From Moringa oleifera (Eukaryota; Streptophyta; Magnoliopsida; Brassicales; Moringaceae): DNA of 64,000 nt. Of this stretch, positions 48,770 to 61,215 are shown one piece after another. The notes under the pieces are model-generated. The model was not told the origin of the DNA, did no database searches, and saw nothing but the letters and a program-made list of their open reading frames with translations. The position numbers and the translations under genes are program-made. The stretch lies in the NCBI GenBank assembly GCA_021397835.1, contig JAJFZO010000034.1:7097001-7161000 (forward strand), read 5' to 3'. Position 1 is the first letter of the stretch. Every line of letters starts with the position of its first letter.

Positions 48770-50110
48770 GGTGCAATTACACCAACATTAATGTATAGGA
48801 TTGCATCAGAACCCGAAGTTAAGTATGCTTCAGTGAGAGTACTAGAATGAGTTATTCTTTCTAGGAAATCGTTGTGTTGTACCTTTTTTCTTATAAAAAT
48901 ATTTGTTCATTTTATTATTTTTTATTTATGCTTTTTTCATAATCTTTTATTTTTCATTTTATTGTTTTCGTTTTTTGTGTTTTTCTCCATTATGCTTTTT
49001 TCTTTTCTATGACTTTCTTTTATGATTTTCAATATTTTTTTGGAGTTTTGAGTGTAATCATATCAACACTAAGCATCGATCCTATCTGTGCTCCAAATTT
49101 AAGCATGATTGGGCGACAGTAGTACCAAGATGGGTGATTCCTCTTGAGAAATTCTTGTATTGCATCATTTTTCATTTTGACAAAACAATGTTTTTAGATT
49201 TTATTATTTTAAATTATTTTTTCAAAATCTTTCATTTTTTATTTTTTTTGTATTTTCTCCATTATATTCTTTTTTTGTGATTTTTCTTTTTATTTTCAAT
49301 AATTTTTGATTTTTAGTAAAAACACTTTTTTAATTTTTTGGGTACGATCATACCAATATTGGTACACTGGATCCCATGAGAATTAGGATGAGTGGTACCT
49401 TCTATGAGACACTCATGTTGCACTCTTCCTTTTTTTTTTTTGATAAAATATATTTCTAATTTATTATTTTTGATTTATTTTCTTTTATTCCTTTAGATTA
49501 TGTTTTGTTTTATTTTAATTTATTTTTATATTTTTTCCATTATGTTTTTTCATGAATTTATTTTTTTATTTTCAATAACTTTTTAGATTTTTGGGTATGA
49601 TCATTTCAGTACTAATGTATCGGATCCTATTAGAACTCCGAAGTTAAGTGTGCTTGGGCGAGAGTAGTAATAGGATAAGATGAGTGATTCCTTCTTGGAA
49701 ATCCTCTTGCACCTTCCTTTTCTTTGATTAAAAAAGATTTTTGAATTTTATTATTTTGTTATTTTTTTCTTCTCTTCCTTTTGTTTTATTTTATTTTATT
49801 TTTGTTTCATTTTTCTATCTTTTTTTTATTGTGCTTTTTTTTTTCATTTTCAATATTTTTTGAACTTTTAGGTTCGATCATAGGAGCACTAATGCATTAG
49901 ATCCTTAAGAACTTCGAAATTAGACATGGTTAAGCGAGAATAGTACCAAGATGGGTGGTTCTCGTGAGAAATTTTCATGTTGCACCCTTGTTTTTATAAA
50001 TAAAAAATTAGATTTTATTATTTATTTATTTAAGCATGCTTTGACGAGATTAGTACTAGGATGGGTGATTCTTCTTGGAAAATTCTCATGTTGCATCCTT
50101 TTTTTTTGGA
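48770..50110 (+). repeat. 5S rRNA-like tandem array with long spacers, copy 2
   Basis: Landmarks near 48820, 49100, 49645, 49920 and 50031, plus an internally deleted unit at about 49345-49425. The order matches copy 1, with one unit of 270-300 bases missing after the second (the offset to copy 1 falls from about 5.32 to 5.02 kb). The unit at about 49595-49715 keeps AGAACTCCGAAGTTAAGTGT and GCTTGGGCGAGAGTAGTA, close to 5S consensus, but has an insertion in the C-box region. Confidence 0.83.
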
Positions 50111-50119
50111 TAAAAATAT

Positions 50120-51960
50120 TTTTTGATTTTTGATTTATTTTCTTTTCTTCCATTTGATGATCTCTTTTTTTTTTTTTTTGCATTTTCCTCCATTATGCTC
50201 TTTTCTTTAATTTTTGTTATTTGTTTTTATTTTTTCCTTTTATTTCCTTAATTTCCTCACTTTTTAATTTTTTAATTTTATTGGATTTTCTTTTTTTTTC
50301 TTCCGTTTTATTAGATTTTTTTTCAATTTTCTTTGATTCCCTTTCTCTATTACTTGATTTCTAGTATATTCTTAGAATTTTTTACTGTCATTGATATTTT
50401 CTTTCCTATTTCATTTCCTTTCTTTTCTTCTCTTTTTCTTAATTTTTTCGCTTTTTATGATTTTTTGCTTTATTGCTTTTTTTGGATGTTCTTTTCATTT
50501 ATTTTTCCTATATTTTTTAATTTTCTTGATTTTTTTGATTTTATTTTAATATTTTTTATCCACTTGATTCGTATTTAGCTCTTTATTGCAAGCAAAACAC
50601 AAAAAACAAGAATTCAAGCAGTGAACATATACTTTCTTTTTTGAAGAAGACCAATAGAGTATGTTTTTTTTAGTTTTTCTTCTTGATTTATTCGTTATGT
50701 CTAAAGGCTATAAAATGCAAGCTATAGTTGGAATCTTTTTGCTTCTCTTGTTTTTCATTCTTGTACTTCCAATTTCTAGTAGAAAAAATGTTTTAACTTA
50801 ATTAAAGACAAAATTGAAAATTTCATTAAGATAATTTTTCTTTTTTTCTAAATGATTATAAGTCACATGTGCATAATATATCACAAGAGTATCTTCAATG
50901 AGGAAGACATGATTATGCTTGCTTGCAGAATTATGTTTTAAGACTCAAATTGATTAGGCAAAAGGTAAAACAATTATTTAATTGAGAAGATTCTTTTGCT
51001 TATTATCTAAAACCCTTTAGTGATCGCTAAAACTTCATACTATCTTTCGTTGTTATTATGATGTAACCATCGATAACTTTTGGAAATTTATAGCGAAATA
51101 GAGCAAATTTTGTTACTCCATGAATTCATGTGGTACCAGAGACATTTACACTTCATGAAATGAAGTCATTCTTGAAGACTTAAGGCTATTGACACCTTTT
51201 AATAGTTAGGAACAAATCAAGATATGTTCCACGATATTTTAGTACAAAACCGTCAGCTTCAAGGACGCAACCCTCAGGTAATGTAAGTCACATATAAGTT
51301 TCAATTGTTTAATCAATTGGTTGCATCAAGATATGTTTCATGGAGCTCTTGAAGATTAAAACAAATGTAAATATGCGCCTTAGTGATTTAAAGCTTGTTT
51401 TAGTACTAGAGTTGAGGATAGTGTATCTTTTGATTCTTAAAGCAATAATTGGAGATATTAAGCTAATAAATGGGCTGACTCATCCTAAAGACATTTTGGC
51501 ATTTGAAAATAATAGTGATGCTAATCTTGTTACCAGCCAGGTGACTTTCTTATTTTCCTATATTACTCTTGCCTTTTTATTGCTTGCACTTTGAATATAT
51601 CGTTGTAACCTCTCTAATTGTAGTTGTTTAGGATTCAAAATCGAGCTTGTAGTTGGCAGGACAAACTAGTGGTGACTTCAACATGCTCCTTGGCACAGGA
51701 CATCCTTTCACCTGTAGAGGTAATATAATGAACTTTACTAGTTAGATTAGGCTTAACTGTTTAATTTTCTTCTATTTTGTCAAAAACTATTTGTTCAACT
51801 TGTAGCTAAAGTTCTAAAACTTCTCTGGTTTACTTTTTTTTTTTCCCTTAAGTTATGATCTAAATTATCATCTTATATTCTATTTCAATATTCATGAAAA
51901 TATTTTTTTATGCAGTAACTCTTAATAAAAGGTGCAAAAGTATTCTGAGATGTTGATTAA
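50120..51960. other. Region without recognisable gene
   Basis: T-rich to about 50.6 kb, then more mixed. A plus-strand frame at 51340-51594 and a short piece near 51660-51720 have splice-like edges, but I cannot assign them to a family. Confidence 0.4.
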
Positions 51961-51965
51961 TTGAC

Positions 51966-52015
<50 letters not shown>
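51966..52015. repeat. ATT trinucleotide microsatellite
   Basis: About 16 uninterrupted ATT/TTA units. Confidence 0.97.
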
Positions 52016-52017
<2 letters not shown>

Positions 52018-52376
52018 AAACTACAAAAAGAACTAAGATTGCATTCAACTTTCATCGGGAAAGGACAATTGAAGAGATTGTTCTGGCTACAAAACAAGAC
52101 AAAAGTAACTATTAGAGTTATTGTAAAAGCCGTTTAGATGGATAGTAAATTTTTATCATGTATAATGAATGATGCCTAAAAAAAATGGTGTAGTATTTAT
52201 TGCGCACTAAAAGGGTGCAACCTGTTACATGTATAATTAGGCTTTAAACATTAGTAACTCTATAAAGTGAACCATATCTTCCTCATTTACAAAAAAGATT
52301 TTCTTAGTTCCACAACTTTAAAACTCTAATCATAATTCATTCAAAACCATTATTAGTGTCTTAATATTATCAATGG

Positions 52377-52658
52377 CCCTCCTATTCTCTTGTCAAACAT
52401 ATCAAAATATAAGATGAGGATCATCCTTATTAATTTTCTTTTCCCCATTCCAAATCTGGGCTATGACGGCGCTGCTAGCTCCCCTCTTACTGATCTTGCG
52501 AAATAAGACAATCCCAACCCTCCTATTCTCTTGTCAAACATATCAAAATATAAGATGAGGATCATCCTTATTAATTTTCTTTTCCCCATTCCAAATCCGG
52601 GCTATGACGGCGCTGCTAGCTCCCCTCTTACTGATCTTGCGAAATAAGACAATCCCAA
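52377..52658. repeat. 141-bp near-perfect tandem duplication
   Basis: Two consecutive 141-base units begin CCCTCCTATTCTCTTGTC and end GAAATAAGACAATCCCAA. They differ at one visible site (CTGGG versus CCGGG). The GC-containing part, GGCTATGACGGCGCTGCTAG, stands out from its AT-rich surroundings. No gene is recognised. Confidence 0.97.
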
Positions 52659-52659
52659 C

Positions 52660-53259
52660 CGCTTCAAAGCTGATTCCTAGATCTTGGTAGTCCACTCATA
52701 AACTATCAAAAAAGAAATGTAAATTAAATGGTAAAAAATTTCTTATGCACATATTTCACTCTCAAAAAATAAAAAGACAAGCAGTCAAAATTAAAAATAC
52801 ATTTATCAAAAGTTACCAGAATTCACAAAACCAAGGCTTCATCAGGTCAAACAGAGTATCTCTTACTTTGCAAGCAATACCAGTTAGTTTTCAAGTTAAC
52901 ATGCATAAACATTAACCACCACTTTTAAGTGTTTTCAAGTTAACATTAAGTTACTACTAATCTCTATGAGTATAAGGTGTTGTTCTGCTGTATGTTGTCC
53001 CATTAGCATGAATGGTTAATAAAATTAATAAAGTACTCAGCTTGCCAAACCTTTAAATATAACAAACAGTACGGTTGGGCAGTGCTTCAGATTGTGCTTC
53101 ATAAGCCATGAATCCTGCTCTTTTCTATAAGAAAGGGAAAGTTAATTATGATCAGTGTCACACCTCTTATTTATTCCTCTTCTCATTAGAAATTAAAACG
53201 AAAATGAAAAATGTTATCATGTAATAATAGTCGGATTAAACAATGATTAATCTTTTATG

Positions 53260-53305
<46 letters not shown>

Positions 53306-53683
53306 CATACATGCATACACACACAAGATTAATGAGAAGATTTGATAGTTAAAACTTTACCAATACAATCACAAAGAGCCAAAAGCACCCAAACGAAAGA
53401 TTTTATAAAAAAATAATATAATTTAAATAAAATTTTAAAAAATACATAATTTAATATAATTTAAATATGATCTTAAAGTTATCCTAAACGTTTAAATTCA
53501 ATTTTTTAAAAAAATTCAAAAAATATATAAACATATGAATATATATACAAAAATTTAAGTGAGACATCATAAAAGACAAAAAAATATTTATACAAGCAAA
53601 CTTAAAATCAAATCCAGAAAATCATATAAATATAAAAAGGGTTTTTTTGGCGTTACATTAAAAACTTTTGACCATAGCACCTG
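52660..53683. other. Intergenic stretch
   Basis: No supported gene. It includes a TA microsatellite at 53265-53302. Confidence 0.6.
53265..53302. repeat. TA microsatellite
   Basis: About 18 TA dinucleotides. Confidence 0.96.
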
Positions 53684-53910
53684 ATGCAGAGAACCAAAAT
53701 CAACCTTGCAAGAGGGAAAGCCACTCAGACTTTTCCACAAGGGATGACATTCCAGGTAAGCTTCCGGGTATTGGACATGCAGAAGGTGCTACTTTCAGTT
53801 GATGCAGGATACCATCAGGGAATTCTTCAACCTCACTTTGCTCACATCAAAAAGGTCTTCAACATTGGCTACATTGCTATCTGGCCGGTCAAGGACATGT
53901 ATAAATTTAT
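53684..53910 (+). other. Unidentified open frame
   Basis: An open frame starting at 53684 reads through GMTFQVSFRVLDMQKVLLSV and HFAHIKKVFNIGYIAIW before a poly-T run at 53925-53941. Composition is more balanced than the surroundings. The opposite strand is open over part of the same stretch. No family recognised and no duplicate found in the window, so coding status is uncertain. Confidence 0.2.
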
Positions 53911-53941
53911 GTTTTTTCTTCTCGTTTTTTTTTTTTTTTTT

Positions 53942-55221
53942 TGGCTTTTTGTCTACCTTTTCAGGATGTATAACAAAAAACTGTATCAACAACAGGCCAA
54001 CCTAAATGTAAATAAGCCCATGTAACGTGTCCACCAAAGTAACAGAACAGTTATTGCAAAAGAGCTGAGAACAAAACAATCTCCTAAATATAACATAGGT
54101 TCTTTATCCTATAAATTTCTCAAGTATAATAACACTGAAGAAGCCTCATATACAATGACAAAATGGCTCCCCTCACACCATGTAGATCCTTCTGATTTTT
54201 GAATACTGATTTTATCTGATGTATAGTTTCTGTATACTGTGAGATACCTGTAGTCAACAATGCACAACACTTGAACAAAAAGTCAAGATTTCCCTTTTGG
54301 ATAATGGAAGGGTTTTACCAACATAGTTGGTTTAAGCCACACCATCACCCTGGCTTAGAAACATAAGAGGAGGAACATCTGAATCTTTCAAATAATAATT
54401 TCACTGGCCCGACAATGTGGCAAATCAAGTCAAACCCCCCTGTTAAGATGATACATCAAAAACATCGGAGACTGTTCCAGCATAAAAGTATGAAGAAATC
54501 AACAAGAAGCCAGTAGAAATCAAATATCATGCCAAAGTAACAACGCGAAAGCATCATTCACCAATTAGGTCCCCCTTGGCAGTGGTGCATGCATGCTCGT
54601 CAATCCTCAATCACATTTTGACAAGTTCCTGTTTTTGAAGTGAATACTCAACAATCTGCAGTCTAAACTGCCACGAGCATTCCCTCCCATTTTTCTCCCA
54701 GATAAGTTATGCTATTGCAAGAAGGGCAGGCAGATCACATGCGATCAACCGTTGGGAAGTCAGTTAATGCAAGTAGATACTGGAAACAAGATAAACATTA
54801 GCAGGAAATACAGCTTTAAGAGAAACAAGATGGTAAAGAGACCTTTCAACTTGACTCATAGAAAGAAAGAAGTGTCCTGCACGCCTGCACTCAATCTTTT
54901 GCTACCAGATTTCTTAGTAGAGTAAAATGATGAACAAGCTGAAGTAGCCCAGCACTTCGTCTATTAAACCACTGAGATTTCTGTTTGGTATAGATGCAAA
55001 ATTTCATCAGTTAAAGACTGAGATTAAGCTTGGCTCATACATAACAATCTGAAGCTATTCTAAGCTTGTAATTCCCTCTAGCTAAAAAAGGTCTCATTTT
55101 CCAGTAAGCACGGTTGTAATAGAAACCAAAAGCCATCCATAAAAACCTCCGGAAGAACATCCTTATTATTTAATAGCTCCAATGGAGTAAACTTGGCATT
55201 ATAAAGAACAGAGCAATTACC
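53942..55221. other. Region 3' of the nucleotidyltransferase pseudogene
   Basis: More balanced composition, no clear exon. It could contain the 3' intron and UTR of the pseudogene to the right (minus strand). I could not read its expected last exon with confidence. Confidence 0.4.
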
Positions 55222-58200
55222 TTTGACACAAGTGATGCCTTGTCCATGCCTGAGAAATGCACAGGTTGTAGAGACCCAAACTCAAAGCACTCAGCAGAAG
55301 AACCATAACCGATGTCCTGATCATATGGATACATCATGACTACAGATGGTAAGGCAGCACCAGATAGAGAAAGCACATCAGCATAGGCAACTGAAACAGG
55401 ATAAACGCCATATGCAATGTTGGTTAAACTATGATCCGTGGATTCTGAGAAACGAGAAAAAATTCTATGATAATTTGAGGGAAATGGGTGGTGCTTATAC
55501 GAATCCCATGGTGGCCTATTAGATCGGCTATGGTTTGCTGTACCCTTATTGAACCTCATGTTAGGTTTCTCAACTTTTTTATGACCCTGGGCACGACCAG
55601 CAGACCGCGGCTTGGAGTTAATATTCTAGTTTCCTTCTCTATCACGGTGATGATCCTTCTTATCGTAGTTGTAACTGCAGCTTCTGGTATTGGAACAAGG
55701 CAAGTTGCAGAAAAAAGTTTCTGTGAGATTAAAGAATTAAAAAATCAAACATAAATGATCTGCACAATGAGACCAGAAATACTGAAATACAAGACTGAAA
55801 AGTAAAAATCAAGGTAAATTGATGTTAATCAAAGGAAAATCAAAACATAAACTGAAAATCACAGATTTACTTAACACATTCAGAAGCTAAACAGCTCTTT
55901 TGGTCAGGAACAAGTCATACCACCTAGCTGATGGTTCAATCCTCAATTGTGTGTTTTTAAAAGATATGTTCTACTAAACTAGGAAACTCTGCTCTCTCAC
56001 AAGAGAAAGAATTTAAGTGGTCTCATTAACCAATGAATTGCAGCCATCCAGGTTCATTTTAAGTCAAATAAGAAGACTAAGCATGAAATTTGGACCTTGA
56101 AATTGAAAAAGGAATGACAACACTTTAAATCCAGCTTTCGCATATGATATAGATGAAGCAGTCAAATATTTGATGTGACATATCAACCTTTTTGCATTCG
56201 AACTGAATGAGTAACAATTTGGTGAAGATTGGGAGCAGGGATAAACTGGAAATTACATTATATATATAAAAAAAGAAAAAGAAAGAAATAAACTTAAGTG
56301 TAAATAACACTTGAGTTTAGGGCCAATCATCTTACAGGATTAGGCAGTCCAGTGCCACCTCGATATGATGTACTCTTGTCAGCATACTGTTGACCAGCAC
56401 CATGAGATCCATCAGAATAAATGTGGAGCTGGGATGCGGGAAAAAAATGAGACTTATAACTCATAAACTGAGTGAAGATATTCACTTTCTCAGAAGGAAG
56501 TTTTCCACGACATTCATACGGAAATTGTCCTTGTAAGTCCACTGGTGGGGCAACAACAGAAGAAGAATTTAATAAGGACCCATAATGTAGACTATTCTGG
56601 CAAAGCCTTCCATATTGCATATTCTTCCCATGGCCGAAAAAATCATTGTTCAGAATGTCAGGCTTGTGATTCTCAAACCGCTGCATGGAAGCATCACCCT
56701 TCATAGAAGTAGAAATATAGAAATTGCCTGGCAGATGAAGATTCTTGGTTGAATCCAAGCAATCTGGCTGACCTTTCCAATAAATGTTAAACTCTTCATC
56801 CCTATTGGAATGGGTTTTACAAGCACTATAAGTTTTTGTCTCAGCTGGAAGATTGTACAGTGGAAGCATGGTTAGATAAGAGAATGGTGGCCCAGAGGGA
56901 TTCAAAGGCATATGGTAGAACCTGTCTGTTATCATGACCACTATGCTCTGATTCAGAATCTACAAGTGCTACAAGAACTGAGGCAATCAATTTGGATCCA
57001 CGCCCTAGGTCTGATTTGTAAACAGACATAGAATGGGTCTGAAAATTTGAAGTCCTAGTTTCAGAAACTATCCTTTCAACCATGTCAGTGCCCACTGTTG
57101 AAACAAGAATAGTTTCTATGGTCTGGTCATCCACCTGAGAAGTCTCATAATCAACTGATTCAGCTCCAGGTCGCAGATTACATACAAGAGAAGGATCTGA
57201 AGAAGGAACCAAGTCATTCCCCATTTGTCCCTCATCACCTTAGATGTTTCGAGAGGTGATCTGTCCCAATAATTTGCAGAAGATGGTTTGGCTCTAGAGG
57301 AACTAGACTCTAAAGTAGATACAAATCTTGAATTGTTTCTAGAGTAAAGATCATTTTCTCCAATTCTCTGATCTTGGGAGTTAACACCATAATCACCACT
57401 GGACCCTTTTTTTTTTTTCAATGTCACCCCATGATCTTCCTGGCCAAAATCCTCAGACCTGTCTTGTTGAGATGAATAAGCAGCATTGGATCCTACAGTG
57501 GTGAAATGTTGCCCATCCTCCAACGGTTCAGCCCTAGAACTTCTGCGAATATAGTCATCAGTTTTGACAGAATCCACACCCTGTTCATGCCAGACACAAT
57601 AATCACTATCCTCAGGCCTCAGTTCTCTTGATGTTGAGCTACCGTCAACTAGCTCATCCATATTCTTTGGATCTATGGCCAGCCCAACAGTTCAAAAGTA
57701 TTGGGATGCTGGCCAATGAATCAATTCTTTAGGATGAGGCATATTTGTGTGCCAAAGAGCCTCAAAAGTTGGAATATTTCTGGGCATCACAGCAGGTGAA
57801 CTTTTCTGGTCATATCCAAGCGAAGTTATATTCTGATGCATCTTAACCTGGCTATTGAAATTTTGGCCAACGGGTTTGTCCATGTCTGCAAAACTCTGCT
57901 CTTCCTGATTCATTTGCTATTCTCCATGGCAGAATGGAGGTCACCAATATTAGTATCTGACCTTAAGACACTGAATCTTCGGTTGAAAATCTTTCTCCAT
58001 ATTCTGCTACAACGTGATCTCTCCGGAGAAAATACTCTGTCACATCTTCCTCGAGTCAGAGCTTCATTAGATGTATTCATCAGCTCCGGACTAGATTGTG
58101 TCCTTGAAAATGGATGTCTGACAAAACTTAGTTTCCTTTGTCTAAATCTTCTACATTCATCAGAATTTTCACACTTGTTGAACTAATATTTTGTAAACTC

Positions 58201-60017
58201 TTATGATTCTTATCAGAGAGGATGGAACCATTTGCATCAGCATAACTCTTCCAATTCTGAGAATAAGAAGCAGTGGATACACTGCCTGTCCTAGACAGCT
58301 GTCTGAAAGAAGGGTTACGATGTTGGGATATAATACCATGTGATTCAAGGGAAACTTGAGTCACCTCCACCACAGATTCAAGGCTACTTGAATTGTCTTT
58401 CACTTCGCTGCTGCTTGAATGATATCTGAAACTGTCAGACCCATCAATTTGATTCAAATTAATCTTTTGTAAACAGCAGAGATCAGGAACGTCAGAACGA
58501 TAGCCTTTTCCATGTCGGTCCAATGTATTCATGGAAAACTGGCTGATTTCATCAATTAAATTCTCTTTTGGGCAATCAAGTAATCTGGCCAACCGTTGGG
58601 CTCTAAAAGAAATAGCACTACGAATCCTACAAAAATTACCTAAGGGAAATTCAGAGCTAAGTTAACCTTCATTTTTCTGTGTAAATGTAATGAATAGTCA
58701 CGTCACAAACAAACAAGTGTACATAAGATAATCATTTACAGCGAAAGCCTGAATGAAATCTTCATATATATATATATGTGTGTGTGTAGGAAAAAAAAAA
58801 AAAACATATTTGGCACTCCATAGTTAAGGGCAAATTAGGGCGTTTACAAGTCAGAGTGGACCAAGCAGATTGCTTGCTGTCCAGGCTTAACTTCACACCC
58901 CAGGATGCCCATGTAAAACTGCTAAACTGAGCTCAGCCCATGTTACTATCATTTCTAGTACCTACGAATTAAAGTAGGCACTATTTCCATTATTTATGTT
59001 TTCTTAGCAGCAAAAATTACATAAGAAAATTTGATCATAACTTGATAAGTAATATTAATGGTATCATGAATTTTTATGAACAAAGAATTAAACAAAATGA
59101 CATAGCCTAATTTAATCGAAGCTTCCTGCTGACTTGTCTAACAGAAGTTCAAACTTGGCCATCTTGACATTGTGAGCTGACTAAGGGAAATTTTTTCTTT
59201 AGTCAACCTATTTATGAGGCCTTGATGGAGTAATTGAAACAGCCACAAAGAAAAAGAAAAAAAAAAAAAAACTAATTTTACCATTGTCGTAACCATAAGA
59301 GACCAAGGGAGAGTAGCTCTTTCCCTATAGGTGCAGTAAATAAAACACTAAAATCAATGTTACCACTCACTTTCATAACGAGGCATCTTACCACCACTTT
59401 TTCCTTGAGTGCAACAAGATACTGCTCTATATCAAAAAGAAACAGTGTGAATGTTTTTGAAACACAAGAGGTAAACTATCCAAATCTTCAATAAGTCTAG
59501 ACACAAATGATCATTGTGGAAGCTAGTCGATGACTAATGTTGAGTGTACCAATCAATATTATCAACACAATTTACAATGCACGATACTGTAAGCTGCTTT
59601 CAAAAGTTTGATTAATCCCTTCTTTATAATGTTAAAAAGGAAAACAGAAAAACGTAAAGAAATAAGTAACAACCTTTGGACCTGCTTAACAGAAAGAACA
59701 ATCAGCACAAGCTTATCTTTCAATGTTTGCACAAAATCATGTACAGGAATGCAAAAGAAATGCAACTAACTCATAAAACAACTCAGCTACCTAAAACCAA
59801 ACATAAAAATTAAAAGAAAAAGAACAATGGAAGTGAGACAATAAGTTTAGAACTATATACACTTATCAACACTGCACCCAAGATTGTTGTTTGAACGCAG
59901 AGGATCAATGACATAAAATGTTTGGAAATAAATTGCTGCTCCAGATTTTCTTGACCACCAGGCAAAACAGCATATACAGAGCTAGATGCATCAAGAAACG
60001 ATTGGCTAAGGAGTAAC
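55222..60017 (-). pseudogene. Nucleotidyltransferase-domain protein (PAP/OAS1-like family), copy 2
   Basis: Minus-strand exons are as follows. 60017-59860 reads AELLLSQSFLDASSSVYAVL and PGGQENLEQQFISKHF, then a one-base shift into VIDPLRSNNNLG. The large exon at 58627-56336 begins with an RLARLLDCPKENLIDEISQF stretch and ends LPNP at a GTAAGA donor. 55695-55222 contains NYDKKDHHRDREGN, a stop, then PPWDSYKHHPFPSNYHR and PSVVMMYPYD. These match plant proteins like Arabidopsis At3g61690, with a nucleotidyltransferase and PAP/OAS1 substrate-binding domain and a long disordered tail. The first exon and part of the large one cover the end of the substrate-binding region. Frame breaks lie near 59925, 58150, 57700, 57230 and 56930. 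The catalytic nucleotidyltransferase exons are missing, their place being taken by COP1 sequence. Confidence 0.78.
58764..58788. repeat. TA/TG compound microsatellite
   Basis: A TA run passing into a TG run inside an intron of the pseudogene, followed by a poly-A run. Confidence 0.9.
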
Positions 60018-61215
60018 TCTGCTTGAAACACTTTCCGTTCCCATCATAAATTTAGGGGACAAAAAGCCAGCAAATGGGAAAAAAGTGGGGCCAGTTATGT
60101 TGCCTTTAACTATAATTCAACTTCTGATGAGCACCATTTAAACTGAATTTTCAAATGTATGCGCATAAAGATCTCCACAGTTGAGACATCAATCAGGTCA
60201 GTTTGATGTCAACAGTAAACATATGCAAACCAATGAAATTGATACAAGCAGTCATAATAATTCATACATCTTTACTTATCTGCTGTTTTCAAAACGTAAG
60301 AGTCAGGCCTACATTACTTTTCCAACTTAAATAACAAAACTATCATTTCTTTAACCTTATGCAATCAAACATGACTTATCCACCACAGCAAAATTATAGA
60401 GGCACACAAAAAGGCTACCAATGTCTGTAATTCTATAAGTCCATCTCGTTGCTGCCAGAATAAGCTACAACCATCTACAATCAACTAGAACTATAGGTGG
60501 ACACACATATAGTCAGATCATAAATTGAACTCAAACAAATGAAAGAAAATGATAATTGAAGGAGCCCAAAACAAAATCAAACAAACCTCGTCGAGCAAGA
60601 AATTAGAGAACAACTGATTGTGGGTGCGGTAATGGCCACAACAGGGTCAATCGCTCTTGTGGCGGAGGTGAGTGATGATGCCCAGGTAACAGAAATTGTG
60701 GCGACATGCGGTAAGGAAAGCGTACTTTGTCATCTGCAAGCAAATCGGGCACCACAAGTCCTTATCTATCTTGGCCACTCCTGCGTCCGTCATGGCGATG
60801 GTTCCAGCGCCCGGAAAGACCCTTCCAGCGCAAGCGAGCTCGGGCTGACATCCGGTTGAAGAGGTTTTTGTGTCCGCCTTAGCTGCCGGGACATGAGGCT
60901 CCGTCGACACTTCTTCCATGCCCTTAATTTTCATCGCTATTTCTATTCCTTTTCGGAGATGAAGCTCTTCCCTTCGTAGGTGGTTCATTAGCTTTTGATT
61001 TGCGAGTATTGAGACTTGTGCGCTTTGTGGAGGTAGTCTGGGTCCCAATGCTGTTTGTGAGGGTGAAACCCACCCACGTGAGCATTGTTTTGGCTCCGTC
61101 TGGCTGTGGCACAAGAGTTGCTAGTTTGGTTGCCACGGTTATGAACTTGTGAATGTGGTTGGGGAGTGGGGATTTTAAGGCATGTTCTTTTTTCAATTAA
61201 ACATTTGTAAGATTA
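60017..61215. repeat. 1.2-kb duplicated segment with COP1 exon 1, copy 2
   Basis: Direct counterpart of 22380-23610. At its low end near 60017 it passes directly into the nucleotidyltransferase exon. The shared TTTCAAGCA sequence at the join suggests a microhomology junction within COP1 intron 1. Confidence 0.92.
60587..60934 (-). pseudogene. COP1-type RING E3 ligase exon 1 fragment, copy 2
   Basis: A plausible start at 60934 (MKIKGMEEV) leads through a divergent N-terminus to the RING segment KDLWCPICLQMTKYAFLTAC, then RHNFCYLGIITHL. The frame stops at TGA exactly where the Cys codon of KSDC is expected and, if read through, continues to NQLFSNFLLDE and an intact GT donor at 60586. The RING Cys after CYM is Gly. 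The upstream frame is open to 61114 but not recognisable. It keeps the RING His lost in copy 1 and loses a different Cys, so the two copies decayed separately after duplication. Confidence 0.85.

Noticed and set aside
51340..51720. Possible Pus10-like pseudouridine synthase piece (LGTGHPF)
   Set aside because: Only a few residues match and the neighbouring residues do not. Too weak to name.
53795..53992. Lysine-rich minus-strand frame
   Set aside because: Its centre is a poly-A/T run, and the frame exists only because of it.
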